A DNA stretch of 64,000 nt, taken from positions 4,650,001-4,714,000 of the forward strand of contig JAGTWJ010000002.1 in the NCBI GenBank assembly GCA_020064725.1, written 5' to 3'. Positions 26,615 to 38,771 of the stretch are shown here, in pieces. The DNA comes from Drechslerella dactyloides (taxonomy: Eukaryota; Ascomycota; Orbiliomycetes; Orbiliales; Orbiliaceae). Within the stretch, counting starts at the first letter, position 1. Each line of letters begins with the position of its first letter. The notes under the pieces are model-generated. The model saw only the letters and a program-made list of their open reading frames with translations. It had not been told where the DNA came from and searched no databases. The position numbers and the translations under genes are program-made.

Positions 26615-28314
26615 TTAAGGATGAACAAGAATTTTCACATGCTCACGGGATTTAAGCAGTGCGTCGAAGCCATCCTTGACAGCATCGTCTAGGGCTACCT
26701 TTGCCGTGATCAATTTCTCCGGATTCCGGATCTTGCCTGTAGAGGGTTGTTACACCAGTAAAAAGAAAATCAGCACTTGCAAAAACCGTTGAAATTCAAG
26801 AGCAATACTCTTTTCGTACTCCTGGTTGCGCGTGCATGTCGGGGATCATCTGCTGCAAGTAACCTTGATAGGGAGCTTGCAGCAGATGGCGTGGGAGGAA
26901 CGTGCTTACCACTTGCTATTGCCTCGATGACTTCCGGGAAATCGCCCTCGCGAAAGGTGGCTACTCCGAAGATCTTCTTTTCTCCAAACACCAAAGTGTT
27001 TAGATTGATGCTCGCCGGCTTTTCCCAAACGGCAACATTGCAGACTACAATTATGTGTCGATTGCGCGACCCTCGCGTGAGCTTGCATGAACATACATAT
27101 GTGCCCCCTCGCGTGCGAGGTTATTCGAGACAACGGTCCGATTTGGGGGGCTAGCGTGCTGACAGAGGAAGGATTTCAACTCACCTAGGCCACCCTTTCT
27201 GACGGCTGCGATGGCAGTGTCGATGGACTTTTGTACACCGGCGCAGTCATAGACAACATTGGGACCCTGGATTCCTTCGGTGCAGAGTTCTTTCGCCTTT
27301 GCAACGACATCGACCTGTGTGGGGTCAAGGACCACAATTTCTACATCCGGATGAGCGCTCGCAATGTCCAAGGCATGCTTAATGCGTTGCGGTGAGACCT
27401 CTGAAATCAAGATTCTGCGAGAACCTTTGGCCAGAAGACAAAGTAGCACAGCGAGGCCAATGGGGCCTGCTCCGATGATGAGCGACGAGTAATCTGGAGA
27501 ATGGTCGGACGCTTTGACTGCATGCCATGCGACAGAAAGCGGCTCCACAAGGGCTGCGATTGATTTACCGTGGTTGTTAGTGCCTGGATTGGGCGTGTTC
27601 AAGCCAATGGTTTGGAGGGTAGATTCCTGGCGTACCTCCAATGTGGGTGGGCACGTTCTCTGGGAGCGGGTGGATGACCTTTTCCTTCAGACAGACGTAT
27701 TCTGAGAAGCCACCTCCCCAGCCTGTTCGCATGTTGTGCCGATAAATATGCCATGTATCAGCCTGCGAATAGGCGGTGTGACATCGTCATGTTATGGTAT
27801 ATGAAATGTAAAAAACTACCTGAGAGACCGAAGAAGCCACCCTTATCACAGAGGTTTCGGCGATTGTCAAGACAAGGTGGGCAGGCGTCATCAAAGAGCG
27901 TGGGCTCGATGCAGACTTTCATGCCAACTTTGAGGCGTCCAGGCTCGACGCCGGGACCGAGTTCGACGATTTCCCCAGCGAACTCATGTCCCATGATCAC
28001 GGGGTAGCCACAACCAGTAAGGTGATGAGGCCTCTCGGGAGTGGGGATTATAATAGGACCCGCGATATATTCATGGAGGTCGCTTCCTACATTCGTATCA
28101 GTTGTTGGCCGTATGCAAAATAATTTCCAGAGACACCTTTGATCCGAAACTATAATCCGAAATGCGAGTGTGTTGGGGCCTGTTTTCGGGCCGTGAACTT
28201 ACCACAGATGCCGCACCATTCGGGTTTAACTTTCACCTGGCCGGCCTGCAACTCCGGCGCGGGGACGGCGTCGACTCTCAAGTCTTTCTGCCCGTGAAAT
28301 CGAAGCGCCTTCAT
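26615..28314 (-). CDS. Zinc-dependent (R,R)-butanediol/polyol dehydrogenase (MDR family)
   Basis: Six exons fit: 28314-28203, 28086-27820, 27722-27636, 27553-27185, 27044-26910 and 26736-26615, giving 363 residues from MKALRFHGQKDLRV. An in-frame ATG 12 nt upstream (MSGS) is an alternative start. Catalytic-zinc residues are visible in EWCGICGSDLHEY (joined across intron 1) and GHEFAGE. The structural-zinc lobe reads DDACPPCLDNRRNLC, with Asp where the first Cys usually stands. GFFGLSG joined to GWGGGFSEYV is typical of butanediol dehydrogenases, and IIGAGPIGLAVL is the NAD-binding Rossmann motif. ALVEPLSVAWHAV lies at an exon start. The C-terminus FDALLKSREHVKILV is complete. It is likely a cytosolic NAD(H)-dependent oxidoreductase interconverting acetoin/butanediol or a related polyol; the exact substrate cannot be told. 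Confidence 0.92.
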
Positions 28315-28326
28315 AGAGCCACTCAT

Positions 28327-29867
28327 ATTGCTTGACGTCCTTATGATGGTATCGGGTAATAACTCTGCAACTGGTAGGTCGAGGCGGACAAGGTCGATCG
28401 TCACGGTCTACGAGAGGGACCTCGTTCCACTTAAAGGCTAGAGCCGTTGTGGGGTGCAAGCGAACTCCGCAACATTCCGCCTGCCTTAGCGAGACCAATC
28501 GACGCAATCCGCATGCAAGGGACTACGTCATAAGGCCGGCGGTCTAGCGGACAGGATGCTGCGTTCTCGGGATCTCGAAGAGGCCGATTATGATGTGATT
28601 GTAGGACACTCGAGATTAGCCCAAGTGCTGGGCCAATTGTCTGTTGGATCAGAGTTTCCCGGGGGGTCTGCAACAAGATTTGACAGCAGGTCGCGGCCGG
28701 AAGCGCTCTGCTCTTGTTTTCGGCGCGCAGAAGAAAGGTGGGCCCGCGTGACTCGCGTATCCGACGTTCTCGTCAGGGCCTTCGTCCTTGTGCCTTTATT
28801 TTCATCGAGGCGCGGCAACCGGGCTGCACGGGCAAGCGGAGCTGATTGGCCAAGGCTGCAGACTCGCAGCGGCAGATCACAATGTCCTGCGTGTGGACGG
28901 CGTGCGCGCCGGCTGTCCTGAGAGAGCTTGTCGTCGAGCACAAGGCGTCGTTTCGCTCGTGCAGAGCAGATCTGCCCCGTTCGTGGGCGATTAGTGCCGA
29001 GCCTTATGGCCGCCCCCTCTTGGGCCTGAAACCCGCCGTATCTGGTGCTATTGCGAGAAAATATAGCCATCACCGGGCTCGTTAGCAGGCTTCTCAGCTC
29101 AGCAGGCACGGCAATTTGGTTTGCCAGCGGAAGTCAACAGGCCCTCGCGTGCGCACACTCTTTTGACGCCCTACGCTTCTCCTCCTGCTACTCTCCTTTG
29201 GTCCCGCCTGGCATTCCAGTTCGCCGACGATTCTCAGCTGAACGGGTCTAGATCTCGACGGCAGTGCTCGTGTCTCCATCAGATATCGGCTACCTACCTC
29301 CTGGCACCCGCTCGCTCGTTTTCGTAAAAAAAGCCTAAGCTTTTTTACCGCTGGCTGCCAGGGACGCCCGCAGCCGGGGAGACTGGCGTCCATTGGTGGA
29401 TGCGCCGGTTCAGCGGGACAAGCTTTGAAACCTTCGGGGTTGGTTCGACTAGAGTTCGCGGGCCTATAATCATTGATTGGACTGGGCGACTAAATTGAAG
29501 GCTGCGTAAGATAGAGATTTAAATGCACCCAATGACAGCAACGCTCAGGACAGCAGACTCGCTGACTTACCGCTTTCCAGTTAATTCACCCGCCAGAGGA
29601 AGATATCCTTTGCCGCTCCGAGATCTCGAGACCGGTGTCTGCAGCATCATCATCGCAGGAGATACGATAGTTTGTCCTGCACGGTGTGTGTTGGAAGGTG
29701 GTTTACAATGCCGCTGCGACTCAAATTCCCATCGGTTCGTATCAGGAAAAAACTCCCCAGCGAAACTTGATGTAGCAGAATCGCCAAACTATTTTGGCGA
29801 TGCCTGTGCAACTTGCGCTTACTTCTGCGAGCATTCTCACTAACGTTGTCCCCGTCAACCAAAATAG
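28327..29867. other. Spacer between dehydrogenase (-) and histidine kinase (+); divergent promoter region
   Basis: The two flanking genes are divergently transcribed. Frames in this stretch (for example 28556-28921 and 29523-29843, +) have no motifs. The missing first exon of the histidine kinase gene probably lies in the right half, but I could not fix it. Confidence 0.5.
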
Positions 29868-32800
29868 AGGGATCGAAAGAGCGTAAGCTCGAGCGTCAGT
29901 CATCCAGCATCGCTCTCCCAGTCGCATCGGAACTCCAGCGAGGAAGACCGCCTGCGACACCAGTTGACATGTCCACATTGCTCGCACTCATTCGCCCCGT
30001 CCAGAGCGGGTTCCGACGACCATGGTCAACTGTCCAATCCGATCCTGTCCACTCTGGGCTTCGACTTTTCTCCGGTTCCCACCCTTGTCATCTCTCCGAC
30101 CTTAACAGTAGAGTACTCCAACAAGATCGCCACAACGCTCTTCTCGTATCTGGTCAAAGTATATGGTGGTTTGAACGGGCTTCACATTGGAGAGCTCGGG
30201 GTGGAGTGGCAAGACCACAGATGGGTCACTCTCGGGATGGTTCTCGAGACACGACGGGCACAATATGTGGAGTCATCCTCGAAGGGAAGCTCGCCGACGG
30301 AAGCCCATAAGAAACACGATTTCGGGGAAAGCCAGCTGGATACTCCGAGTCCAAAATCAAAATTTGCCCATAGTCCGGATCTGAGTGGATTTGGTCGGAG
30401 GGCTGCTGAGGTCCTCAAGGGAAAGAGCAAGTCTACTAAGGAGCCAGTAATAGATGATGATGTTGTGGCCGAATCCTTTGAGGTCATGATTCGTTTCCCG
30501 AATGGCCAGGCTCCTCTATACCAGACGAACCATTCGCGTCGAGAGAGCTTTGGGAAGTCGGGCTCCCACCGCCGCCATGATGACGCGGATAAGCAGAGCA
30601 CGATGCTAGTTCCGGCAACACTGTTTCTATCATTCATGGAGAGTGGGAGGGATGTATACACCGTAATGTCGATATTGACACACGATGGTATCAATGTGGC
30701 AAGGTATGAAATGCAAATCCCGCAGATACCACGCTTTCCAGCTTCGTGCTTACTAATCGGGTATGATTCTCAACAATTGTAGTTCTAGGAGGGATTCTAA
30801 GCAGCCGGAGCAAACTAGAGAAATGATAGTTCCGGGCAACATCAGCCTGGCAACAGAGTTTGCTTCGCAAGCGGAACGGGTTCGCGATTCGACCTTAGAA
30901 CACCTGGATTCTCACTTCATCGCTGTGAATACTCGAGGCGATCTCACGATAACCAATTCGTCAACGAGAAAGTTCTTCGGTCTCGAGCAAGCAATGCCAG
31001 AAATTGGGTACGTTGCGACGATTCAGTTCTAAGCATCTGGATACCTGACTCTAATATACCCTGATTATACTCTCAGAATCGGCCGAACGACGAGCGAGTG
31101 GGTCTCCCGCTTGAATGTCTATGATCCGAAGTTTCGCTCAAGCTCTCCCTTCATAGAGTACTTTCATGACAACCTTCGAAGAAAGACAACGGCTGTTAAG
31201 GACAACATTGGAGTGTATGTGAAAGATATGCCAAAACTAATGGAGGTCTCCGGTCTACCACTCTATGCGGTTAATACTCCATGGGTGAAAGACCTGGACC
31301 GTGAGCTTATCGGTTACTTGACGATGTTCAAGGACATCACCAAGCAGCGTGAAATCGATGCCGCACACCAACAAGATGAGAGACTGCGTGGGATTTTTAC
31401 CAGTGGAGTTGTTTCGGAGCTAAGAACGTAAGAACGTGAATCGATACAAGTACTGTTGGCTGGGGATTGACTAACGACCAGTGACAGACCGATTGCAGGT
31501 ATTGTTGGTTTACTTCAGCTCTTGGATGAGTCGAAGCTCAACCGGGAGCAGACGGCTAATCTAATGGGGCTGTTGCGGTCTGTTAACCTTTTGTGTAAGT
31601 TATCTTTTGGATTGGCCCACATATATTATTGTCATTTGCTGATACTGAACCTTACTAGTAATTTCAATGTAAGAACCGTTGGGTATCGCCGTTGATCGTT
31701 ACTACCATATGAACTCTCTAACGATCGGCTAGTGATGATATCGTCGACTTTTCATCGTTCGAGATGAGGCAGAACGTAATAAAAGCCAAGCCGTTCAACC
31801 TCTACGACCTCATACATCACGTGTGCAACTTGTCATTCCTGACATTCTCCAAGCAAGATGTGCAATTCACGACGGACCTTGATGGCTTGAAATCAGTCAC
31901 GCGATACAAGTACAAAGGAGCGGAACGGGATGAGGAGCGTCCGCTGGACGAGCGAATGGAGTGCGTGGTTATAGGCGATGAATGGAACGCCAGGAGGGTT
32001 CTCACCAACATCCTCTCCAATGTAAGATATTCCCATGGCCGCATCTCACGTGTGTCTTCTATATCTATCTAACTTTACGATTGAATAGGCATTCAAATAC
32101 ACCACTGAGGGCTATGTTAGTCTTAGAGTCTATCTTGTGTCTGCTCATGGACAACTATGCAAGATATGTTTCGAAATAAAGGATACCGGGATCGGCATCT
32201 CAGAAGAGGCTGGAAAGTCAATATTCAAACCATTCGCCGAGGATGACGAGACTGGGAGGAAACCAACCGATGGTACTTTTACACCCGGACTATATGGTCG
32301 ATAATATTCATAGGTTGCTGACTGAGAACTGTAGGACTGGGCCTTTATATCACGCAGAAGGTAAGCTTGGTTCGCTGCTGACCATAGAGATAGAGAATTG
32401 GTTCTAACAGTTATGATAGATCGTAAAGCAGCTTGGTGGTAGCATTGACTTCTTCAGCACGCTCGGAATCGGGTCGGTGTTCAAGATCACGTTTCCGTTC
32501 TTACAGGACAAAAATGCGAAGCTACCGGATATTCAGGATAAACCAGTAGACGACCTATTACAAGTGACGAGCGCGATCTTGCAGAAGGACTTTATAGAGC
32601 GCCGCCGGGTTTCCGATCCACTCTCATTGAGGTTACCTGATTCAGATGGTGAAGAGGGACCATCTGATGGAGGCTCTCAGCTGCAAATACAAGTTGCCAG
32701 TGTCCCAGAAACTGCAATTGCCGGCCCGCCAATCCCACCTATCATTACACATCCCTCTCCATCCCCGTTATTAGAGGTGAAAGACGATATTAAAGCTAAA

Positions 32801-33476
32801 AAGCGCCCCCAATACTCACCGATTGCGGGTCGCGCTCCCGAACCGCATCGTGAACATTCACGTGATTCTATCTCTTCTGCAAAAGGCATCCCATGTGGTG
32901 GGAAAGGGGTTAAAGTCATGGTTGTTGAGGATAATTGGGCATTACAAAACATCACTAAGCTTCGACTGGAGAAGCTTGGATGCGAGGCCATCATTGCGCC
33001 GAATGGTATCGATGCCTTACGTCTGTTGAGCTCAAAGCTGGCAGAGCCAGATTTAATTCTAATGGATTTGCAAATGCCCTTGATGGTACGTGGACATCCA
33101 ACTCTGCTTTTCTCTATACTACTGTCTTTTGGGAATTTGCAGACCTGCAGCAAGTATCGGATTTCCAAATGCTAAATATATCTCGCAGGACGGTTATGAC
33201 GCGACGACGAATATTCGAAGTGCAGCGGAGCCGGGGCTTGAGGATTTCCAACACATCCCTATAATCGCAGTTACTGCGTCGACGCTGGAAGAGGACAAGG
33301 AGAAAGCCTTCAAGGTGGGCATGTCAGACTACGTGTTCAAGCCTCTCGGGATGAACGTGTTGAAGGAGCTGCTGGCCAAGTATAGCCCTGACGTTATAGC
33401 TGCGGCGACACCAGCGACGGGTGTCAATGGAGGGGCAACCGACAGTGCGGCGCTGCCTGAGAATGCTGCGACATAG
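29868..33476 (+). CDS. Hybrid sensor histidine kinase with non-canonical H-box (5' end unresolved)
   Basis: Exons: before 30703, 30783-31007, 31077-31427, 31488-31594, 31659-31668 (10 nt), 31733-32021, 32089-32272, 32335-32360, 32420-33085 and 33189-33476. The open frame reaches back to 29868 without an ATG, so at least one 5' exon is missing. An N-terminal PAS-like region (VPTLVISPTLTVEYSN) and a second one (HFIAVNTRGDLTITN) come first. The dimerisation segment reads GVVSELRTPIAGI, so Ser stands where the phosphorylated His is expected. The ATPase part is normal: N-box ILSNAFKY, G1 DTGIGIS, G2 GLGLYI. The C-terminal receiver is complete: VVEDNWAL, LILMDLQMP (phospho-Asp), VTAST and FKPLG. 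It would act in a two-component phosphorelay towards an HPt protein. The receiver looks able to accept phosphate, but autophosphorylation at the usual site is not possible. Confidence 0.85.
31659..31668 (+). other. 10-nt microexon of the histidine kinase gene
   Basis: The exon TAATTTCAAT has ACTAG before it and GTAAGA after it. It links SVNLL to DDIVDFSSFEM with the residues LISI and restores the frame. The product then matches the helix that follows the H-box in histidine kinases. Introns of 64 nt flank it on both sides. Confidence 0.72.
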
Positions 33477-34285
33477 CGTAGACATGCATTCACTACGGCA
33501 CAGCGGTATCGTGCTGGTTAGTCGGCTAGCCGCCTTTCATGTCTTGTTAATTTCGAGAGGTTGTCGCGCGGCGAGATGAGAGAGTTATGGTGCTTTGACT
33601 TCGCTTACTTTAGCTGGATGATTGGGATGTACGAATATGGAGTTGAGGTAGTCTGATTCATTCGTTCTGAAAATTGATGCTTTTCCAGCTCGGTGTCGTT
33701 TCTCAAGGCCGAGAGTAGTGATATTTCCCTGAATTGTGAGCAGGCCGCGGATTCAATAAGTATGGTGCTAAGTACGCTACGATGTTAACGCGCGCTCGAG
33801 TCGGTATATCGCCTCTGGAAATTGAAGTCGGGTCTGACCAAGCTGTATGCTACTGATTGAAGCAATGGTTGGGTATTTCTAGTAGGACTACTTGCGATTC
33901 AAGTGGGTATTTCAAGAGGATGCCATGGATTTGAACACTATTATACATGCAGGCATAGCGATACAATGCTTCTTCAGCCTCACCCGCAGGTGGACAGAGG
34001 GAAACAATGAATCGAATGAAAACTAGAAAGTACACTCCACCGTGCAGGCGAAGAAGGTATCTGATGGTATATAGAGGGCGAACGGCAAGAAACCTTTCGG
34101 ATTCTTGTATCGCACCAGTTGGTCAATCCCCCATGAGCAGATTCGTCATCAATGCCTCCCACTTTGGATCCTCAGCGATAGATTCCTCTGGCGCTTTTCT
34201 GACTTTCCTCCGCAACTGGCTTGGTTTTGCGTATCGTCGGATCAGACGATTCGCAAGCTCCGATGGGGATGGATTCCGAACGCAT
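33477..34285. other. Convergent spacer between histidine kinase and CFEM gene
   Basis: This stretch should hold the 3' untranslated regions and terminators of the two convergent genes. No coding pattern was seen. A run of G and GGGGGA-type sequence near 34335 belongs to the proline codons of the CFEM gene, not to this spacer. Confidence 0.5.
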
Positions 34286-34844
34286 TTAAGCGCGGAACTT
34301 CCGGGCCTTGCAGGGGGAAGGCTTGACTGGCTCGGTGGGGGGAGGGGGGGGAGGGGTGGTGCCACCGCTGCCGTGTGCGGGCGGGAGCTTATCAGTGACA
34401 TCAAGACCAACGGTCTTGCAGAGATCGATGGCAGCCTGGCGAGCCTCTGTTGCAAATTGGACATATATAGTTAGTGCCTTTGTTTGGAATAGCCGATTCG
34501 ATTAATAGATTTCTGGGCGAGGCTAAACGTACTGTCCTCTTCTGCGTCATCGCAGCCCTTCTGGATGCATGGGACGGCAGCTCCAAAGAAGGCGTCGTTG
34601 GAGCATGCGCACTTGATATCAAGGCCGCAGGGGGTAGCCGAGATACCGCTGATCAGGCAGGGTTGCTAGAGTCATCCGTTATACGTTAGTTAATTGGTTC
34701 GTGCTGTTGTGTGAAGATAGTGCAATATTGATATATTGCATGCTAACATACCGCGCAGACAGGGAAGGCCTTGATCTGGTCGAGCTGACCGTAGACGACG
34801 GTAGCGAGGGAGGCGACGGTGACGGCGACAGTGGAGAACTTCAT
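34286..34844 (-). CDS. Small secreted CFEM-domain protein
   Basis: Three exons fit: 34844-34752, 34665-34533 and 34446-34286, giving 128 residues. The N-terminus MKFSTVAVTVASLATVVYG is a signal peptide. The mature part carries the eight cysteines of a CFEM domain in order: FPVC, QPC, TPC, IKC, C (CACS), VPC, GC and DLC; the first and second lie on either side of intron 1. A proline run (TTPPPPPP) and a short basic tail ending KARKFRA follow. No GPI signal is present, so it is probably secreted freely. CFEM proteins bind haem or act at the host or wall surface in several fungi; which applies here is unknown. It is one of two CFEM genes within 6.5 kb on the same strand. Confidence 0.9.
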
Positions 34845-37800
34845 TTTGAATGTGATGTAAAGAGTGCTCTTAGAACAAACTTAAGTCTGGATGTATGTGT
34901 AATGAATGAGGTTGGCTTCTGCTTGCTTTCTGCTGAGGATGGCTGCTGGAATAGGATGTGGACAACGACGTGATGATGGAGGGTTCTTATAGAGGATGCA
35001 ACAGCTGTACTGGCTAGCTATTTGGTACGGGGTATCGATAGCGAGTGCCTTAGGTTCCGAGATGGAGGCTTTGTCCGGGGAAGCTGACAGGCCTGTGACC
35101 TAGTGCCATGGGTCCACCTTCCAAGGTGGAAAGCCGTGCCGGAGACAATTTTCATCATACTCGGGAAGGTACGTATGGGAGGGTCTCCCATCTAGCGGGC
35201 GAGTATGATGGAGAGGCTGGTCGTTTGATGATTATCTGGGGTAACGGCAGGTCGCGAGCGCTGTGGCCCGAGAACTTAATGTTGGAAGGATCCTTGTCTT
35301 GCGAGGTTCCTTTGGTTCTGCCTGCCATCCAGAGGCGATCTACTGTGCGACGGACGGCAAATGGGGCTATTCTCGTCCGAGAATTGACAGAAGGCCTCCG
35401 ACTGTCGGTCCTCAAGCGCGATATCAGCTCGTCGCAGCCAATTGGGCGTGAGGGGATATTGAAGTCGCAAAGGGCACTGATTTTCCCTCAACCTGGAATG
35501 TTAACAATACACAGATGGTATGACGGATTCAATCATTGATGCCTAGGCGTGACTATCGACTGTAACATGTGAAGCTATGAGATCCTACTATAACGCGAAA
35601 TACACATGCAAACAAAGCTATCACCAGCCCTGAAACCGATCGTATACCAGCTTGAGCTTTGACTCGACGATCCAATGATATCTCGGATGGCAGTACATAC
35701 CATCAATGTCCGCCGCAACGGCCCCTGATCAATACGAGGCAGCAAGCATCCTACACCTGGCGCACGTACACCATTCAGAAAATATCTGCATATGCGAAAT
35801 TTCGAAAACTGTAATTCGGTGGCAGTAATTTGATAGTGATGTCCCCGGTCCCTAGGGCAGCTCGTTCGCTCATTCGCTCCCTCATAGCCGGATATAGTAG
35901 ACGGATGAGATTACATGACATTGCTGGAGCGCGGTACCTAACAGGAAACTGGGGCTCAGCGAATTGCCCCATGTCTAGCCCTGTTTAAGCTCCGCGCCTG
36001 CAGCTGTGGGTGATCTTGTCGATCCAGGTACCCTTGTCCCTTGCATGGCCGCCCCAACCTGCATCATTGGCTCTTAAGTAACTGCCATTCACGTGAATGT
36101 CACCGGGCGGAAAGCCAAATCATACCCAAGACGGCATGTGGTATGACTTCATAAACGAGTATTTCGCGTAGCTTGTCCAGACAATCGAGAAATATACGCG
36201 TATACGTCCGCTGGAGAGATTTAATATTAGATTTAGCGAGGAGCACAGTAGCAGCTTGGACTAGTAGCTTGGATCCGAGAGGTAAGACAATGATCTCGCA
36301 TTTTAGCGCATTTCTCGGTATCTTGGTGCATTGGACCATATCTTTTTGATTAATTTATGCGTGTCTTGAATCTTGCGGGACTTGGGGATCGTAGATATTG
36401 ACTGCCTCGTACACCTGATGCCTTGCGAGGGTGCACAGCCGTTAACTTACGTAAATAGCTAGTTTCTAGACATTCGATCGTTCTTTGCGAACCGATCGAT
36501 GAATTGCGTCGGTGTTCGTGCGGTTGTCTGAAACATCGGCAGTATGTCCTCGCGGGATTAGATTAATCTCGCAATCATGCACGATCCTAGGATAGGCGGC
36601 GGGCTCAAGAGAATCTTGTAACTTACGGTAAACGGCAGGGACGGAATACAGCTTGGAGTCGCTTCGTGCTTCAGCATAGCCTTTTTCAGAATTTGGGCAG
36701 CTGGAGTTCGCCAGCTCACTCTCTTGCTCACTCTCTCAGATAGAGATATGGAATTGATTCTCTCAGTTTACTATTGGGGAAATAACAGCGCTTCTGGATG
36801 ACCGACATCTGCGCACACGCCAAACAAAGGAAGTCTGACGGGTCGATGGAGCAAGTGGCTGGTTACTTTTCGCCCATTCTGAGCCGTCAAGCAAGGTTCT
36901 CCACATGGCTTTGGTGCGACAGCGTGGCAGATGCGGAAAACAGGTTGTGGTGGTGGTGTTGACAGTTTCCTCTTTCGGACATGCAACTTCCTTGAGAAAG
37001 CTCGATATTTACTCTCGCGGACGACATTACCCGACTCAAGCTTCGGAGGGCGTCCGGACTGATCGGGCTCCGAACTTGGCGCCTCACGCTAGACGAGCTC
37101 TTGCAGTCGAGTCAGCAATACGCGAAACATTTCCCTGTGACAGGATCTCCCGGTTGACGGTGCAGGGAGTTGCGCATTGGAGTCGCTTCATGTCCCGAGC
37201 CTATCCCCACATTTTCCGCAGTCGACTCTCCAAGTAAGTCTTGGCTAGTATAAGCTCTAGCTCGGTCTTCTGTGTGTGTGTCTGGGGTGCCGGTGTGCCA
37301 GACACTAAGGTAGCTAACCCGAGGAGATGATTCTATTGATGCAGGAACGCCAACGTCAAACAATGTTCAAGGACCCACAGCGTCCTGGAAAAGAAAACGA
37401 GTGTCTTCGGGACAGGTAGATCTGAGAACAAGGGTGCCTTAGTCTTCTGAAGCCGAGGTATATGTATCCGCTACTTTCTATTCTTGCTGCGTTCCCCGCA
37501 GCAGAGATGAGCCTACTACTACGTCGCAAGCAGGCTTTCACTAGCTCGCACCGTCAGCTACGGCACAGCAGCCGTCCGGCGTCCAATCGCAGTTGCTCGT
37601 CACTACGGAGACACGGAAGCAGTAAGTAGATCAATATGTTTCGACATACCGGCACCTTTCCAATATTTCTTAGCATGTGCTTTTTGGGAAGGCTCGAGCT
37701 GCACGGTCTCCAGGATTTGAGCGCGGATCGATACGGACATACACCTGTTTCCGGTAGGTGGGGACCTGCGGAACCTGGTCGCAGGCTAGACCAGGGGTAA

Positions 37801-38771
37801 ATAAAATCGAACACACCACCCGCGTTGGCCCTGTTGGACCTTTTTTTTTTTTTGCGTTGCTGTGCCACAGTCAACGGTGCACGGTGAACTCGTGCGTGAC
37901 GCGTCGACGACGGCATTTCATGTGGCCACGGGAGGATTGAATAGATTAATCTATTTTCTCAGCAGAGGCTACCTATCTGCACACCAACTTGGCTTTGTGG
38001 CCTGAAATTCTCTTCGGACGACCGGATGTTATATTCCAGTCGAGACGCGGCAGGACCGATCCATCCCAGCAATGGCTGCAAATTAATGCTACCCAGCGAG
38101 GCAACTGCGATCGACTCAGCTCAGGAACACGATAGCCCCATATGCTTGCCAGCAAGGTTTGCGCTGTCAAAGTGCCTGAATATGCTAGCCGAGCTTAGAA
38201 GGCTCGAGGTATCTATGCGGCTGTGAGTACTTGTAATCAAATCTATGAACATGGGGACATGCTGGTAGATTTGCGCGCAATTGGCGCTTGTAGCACGGCG
38301 ACGGTGAGTAATGGAGCTGCTTTGGAGGTGTAGTTGAATCGGCATCGTTAAGCTAAGTAACTTGAGCTCACCGATATCGCTGTACGGCTACGAAGCTGTA
38401 GAATTCAGATTGTAGAGGTGCTATGAATTGTCGTGCTCATATTAACCATGAGCAACAACAGTATATCCTCGTTAACCGGAGTTCTTGAATAAATATTAAA
38501 TCTACAGGGGATATATGTTGATAGATTCTGCAAATAATTTGACAAAGGGAATAATACAGGTATCGATGAGAACAATCGATTCGCTCCACGCGCTGAGGAT
38601 GTACTGAACTGCTCTGTACCTCCTCCACAATCCAATTGAGTGACAGCTTGAGGGATTAAGCTGTTGATGAATGCAGCATGCTTAATGGGACACGGGGTTT
38701 AAGCTTTATGAATACAGTTGATGACAAGACTGCTGAGAATATGGTACAAGGTATTCGAACTAGTGGACTCA
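34845..38771. other. Intergenic spacer, no gene recognised
   Basis: A 143-codon frame at 35108-35539 (+) is the longest and shows no motif, no signal peptide and no conserved-looking pattern. Frames at 36905-37237 (+) and 37554-37916 (-) are similar in quality. A short GT microsatellite lies near 37270 and a run of T near 37840. Confidence 0.5.
34984..34994 (-). promoter_or_regulatory. TATA-like box of the first CFEM gene
   Basis: On the minus strand CTATAAGAA lies about 145 nt upstream of the ATG at 34844. Placement fits a core promoter; no experiment supports it. Confidence 0.35.

Noticed and set aside
34123..34464. 113-codon minus-strand frame overlapping the CFEM gene end
   Set aside because: It is the wrong phase of CFEM exon 3; the correct phase supplies the eighth CFEM cysteine and stops at 34286.
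35108..35539. 143-codon plus-strand frame
   Set aside because: No motif and no splice continuation; it lies 5' of the first CFEM gene in its promoter region.
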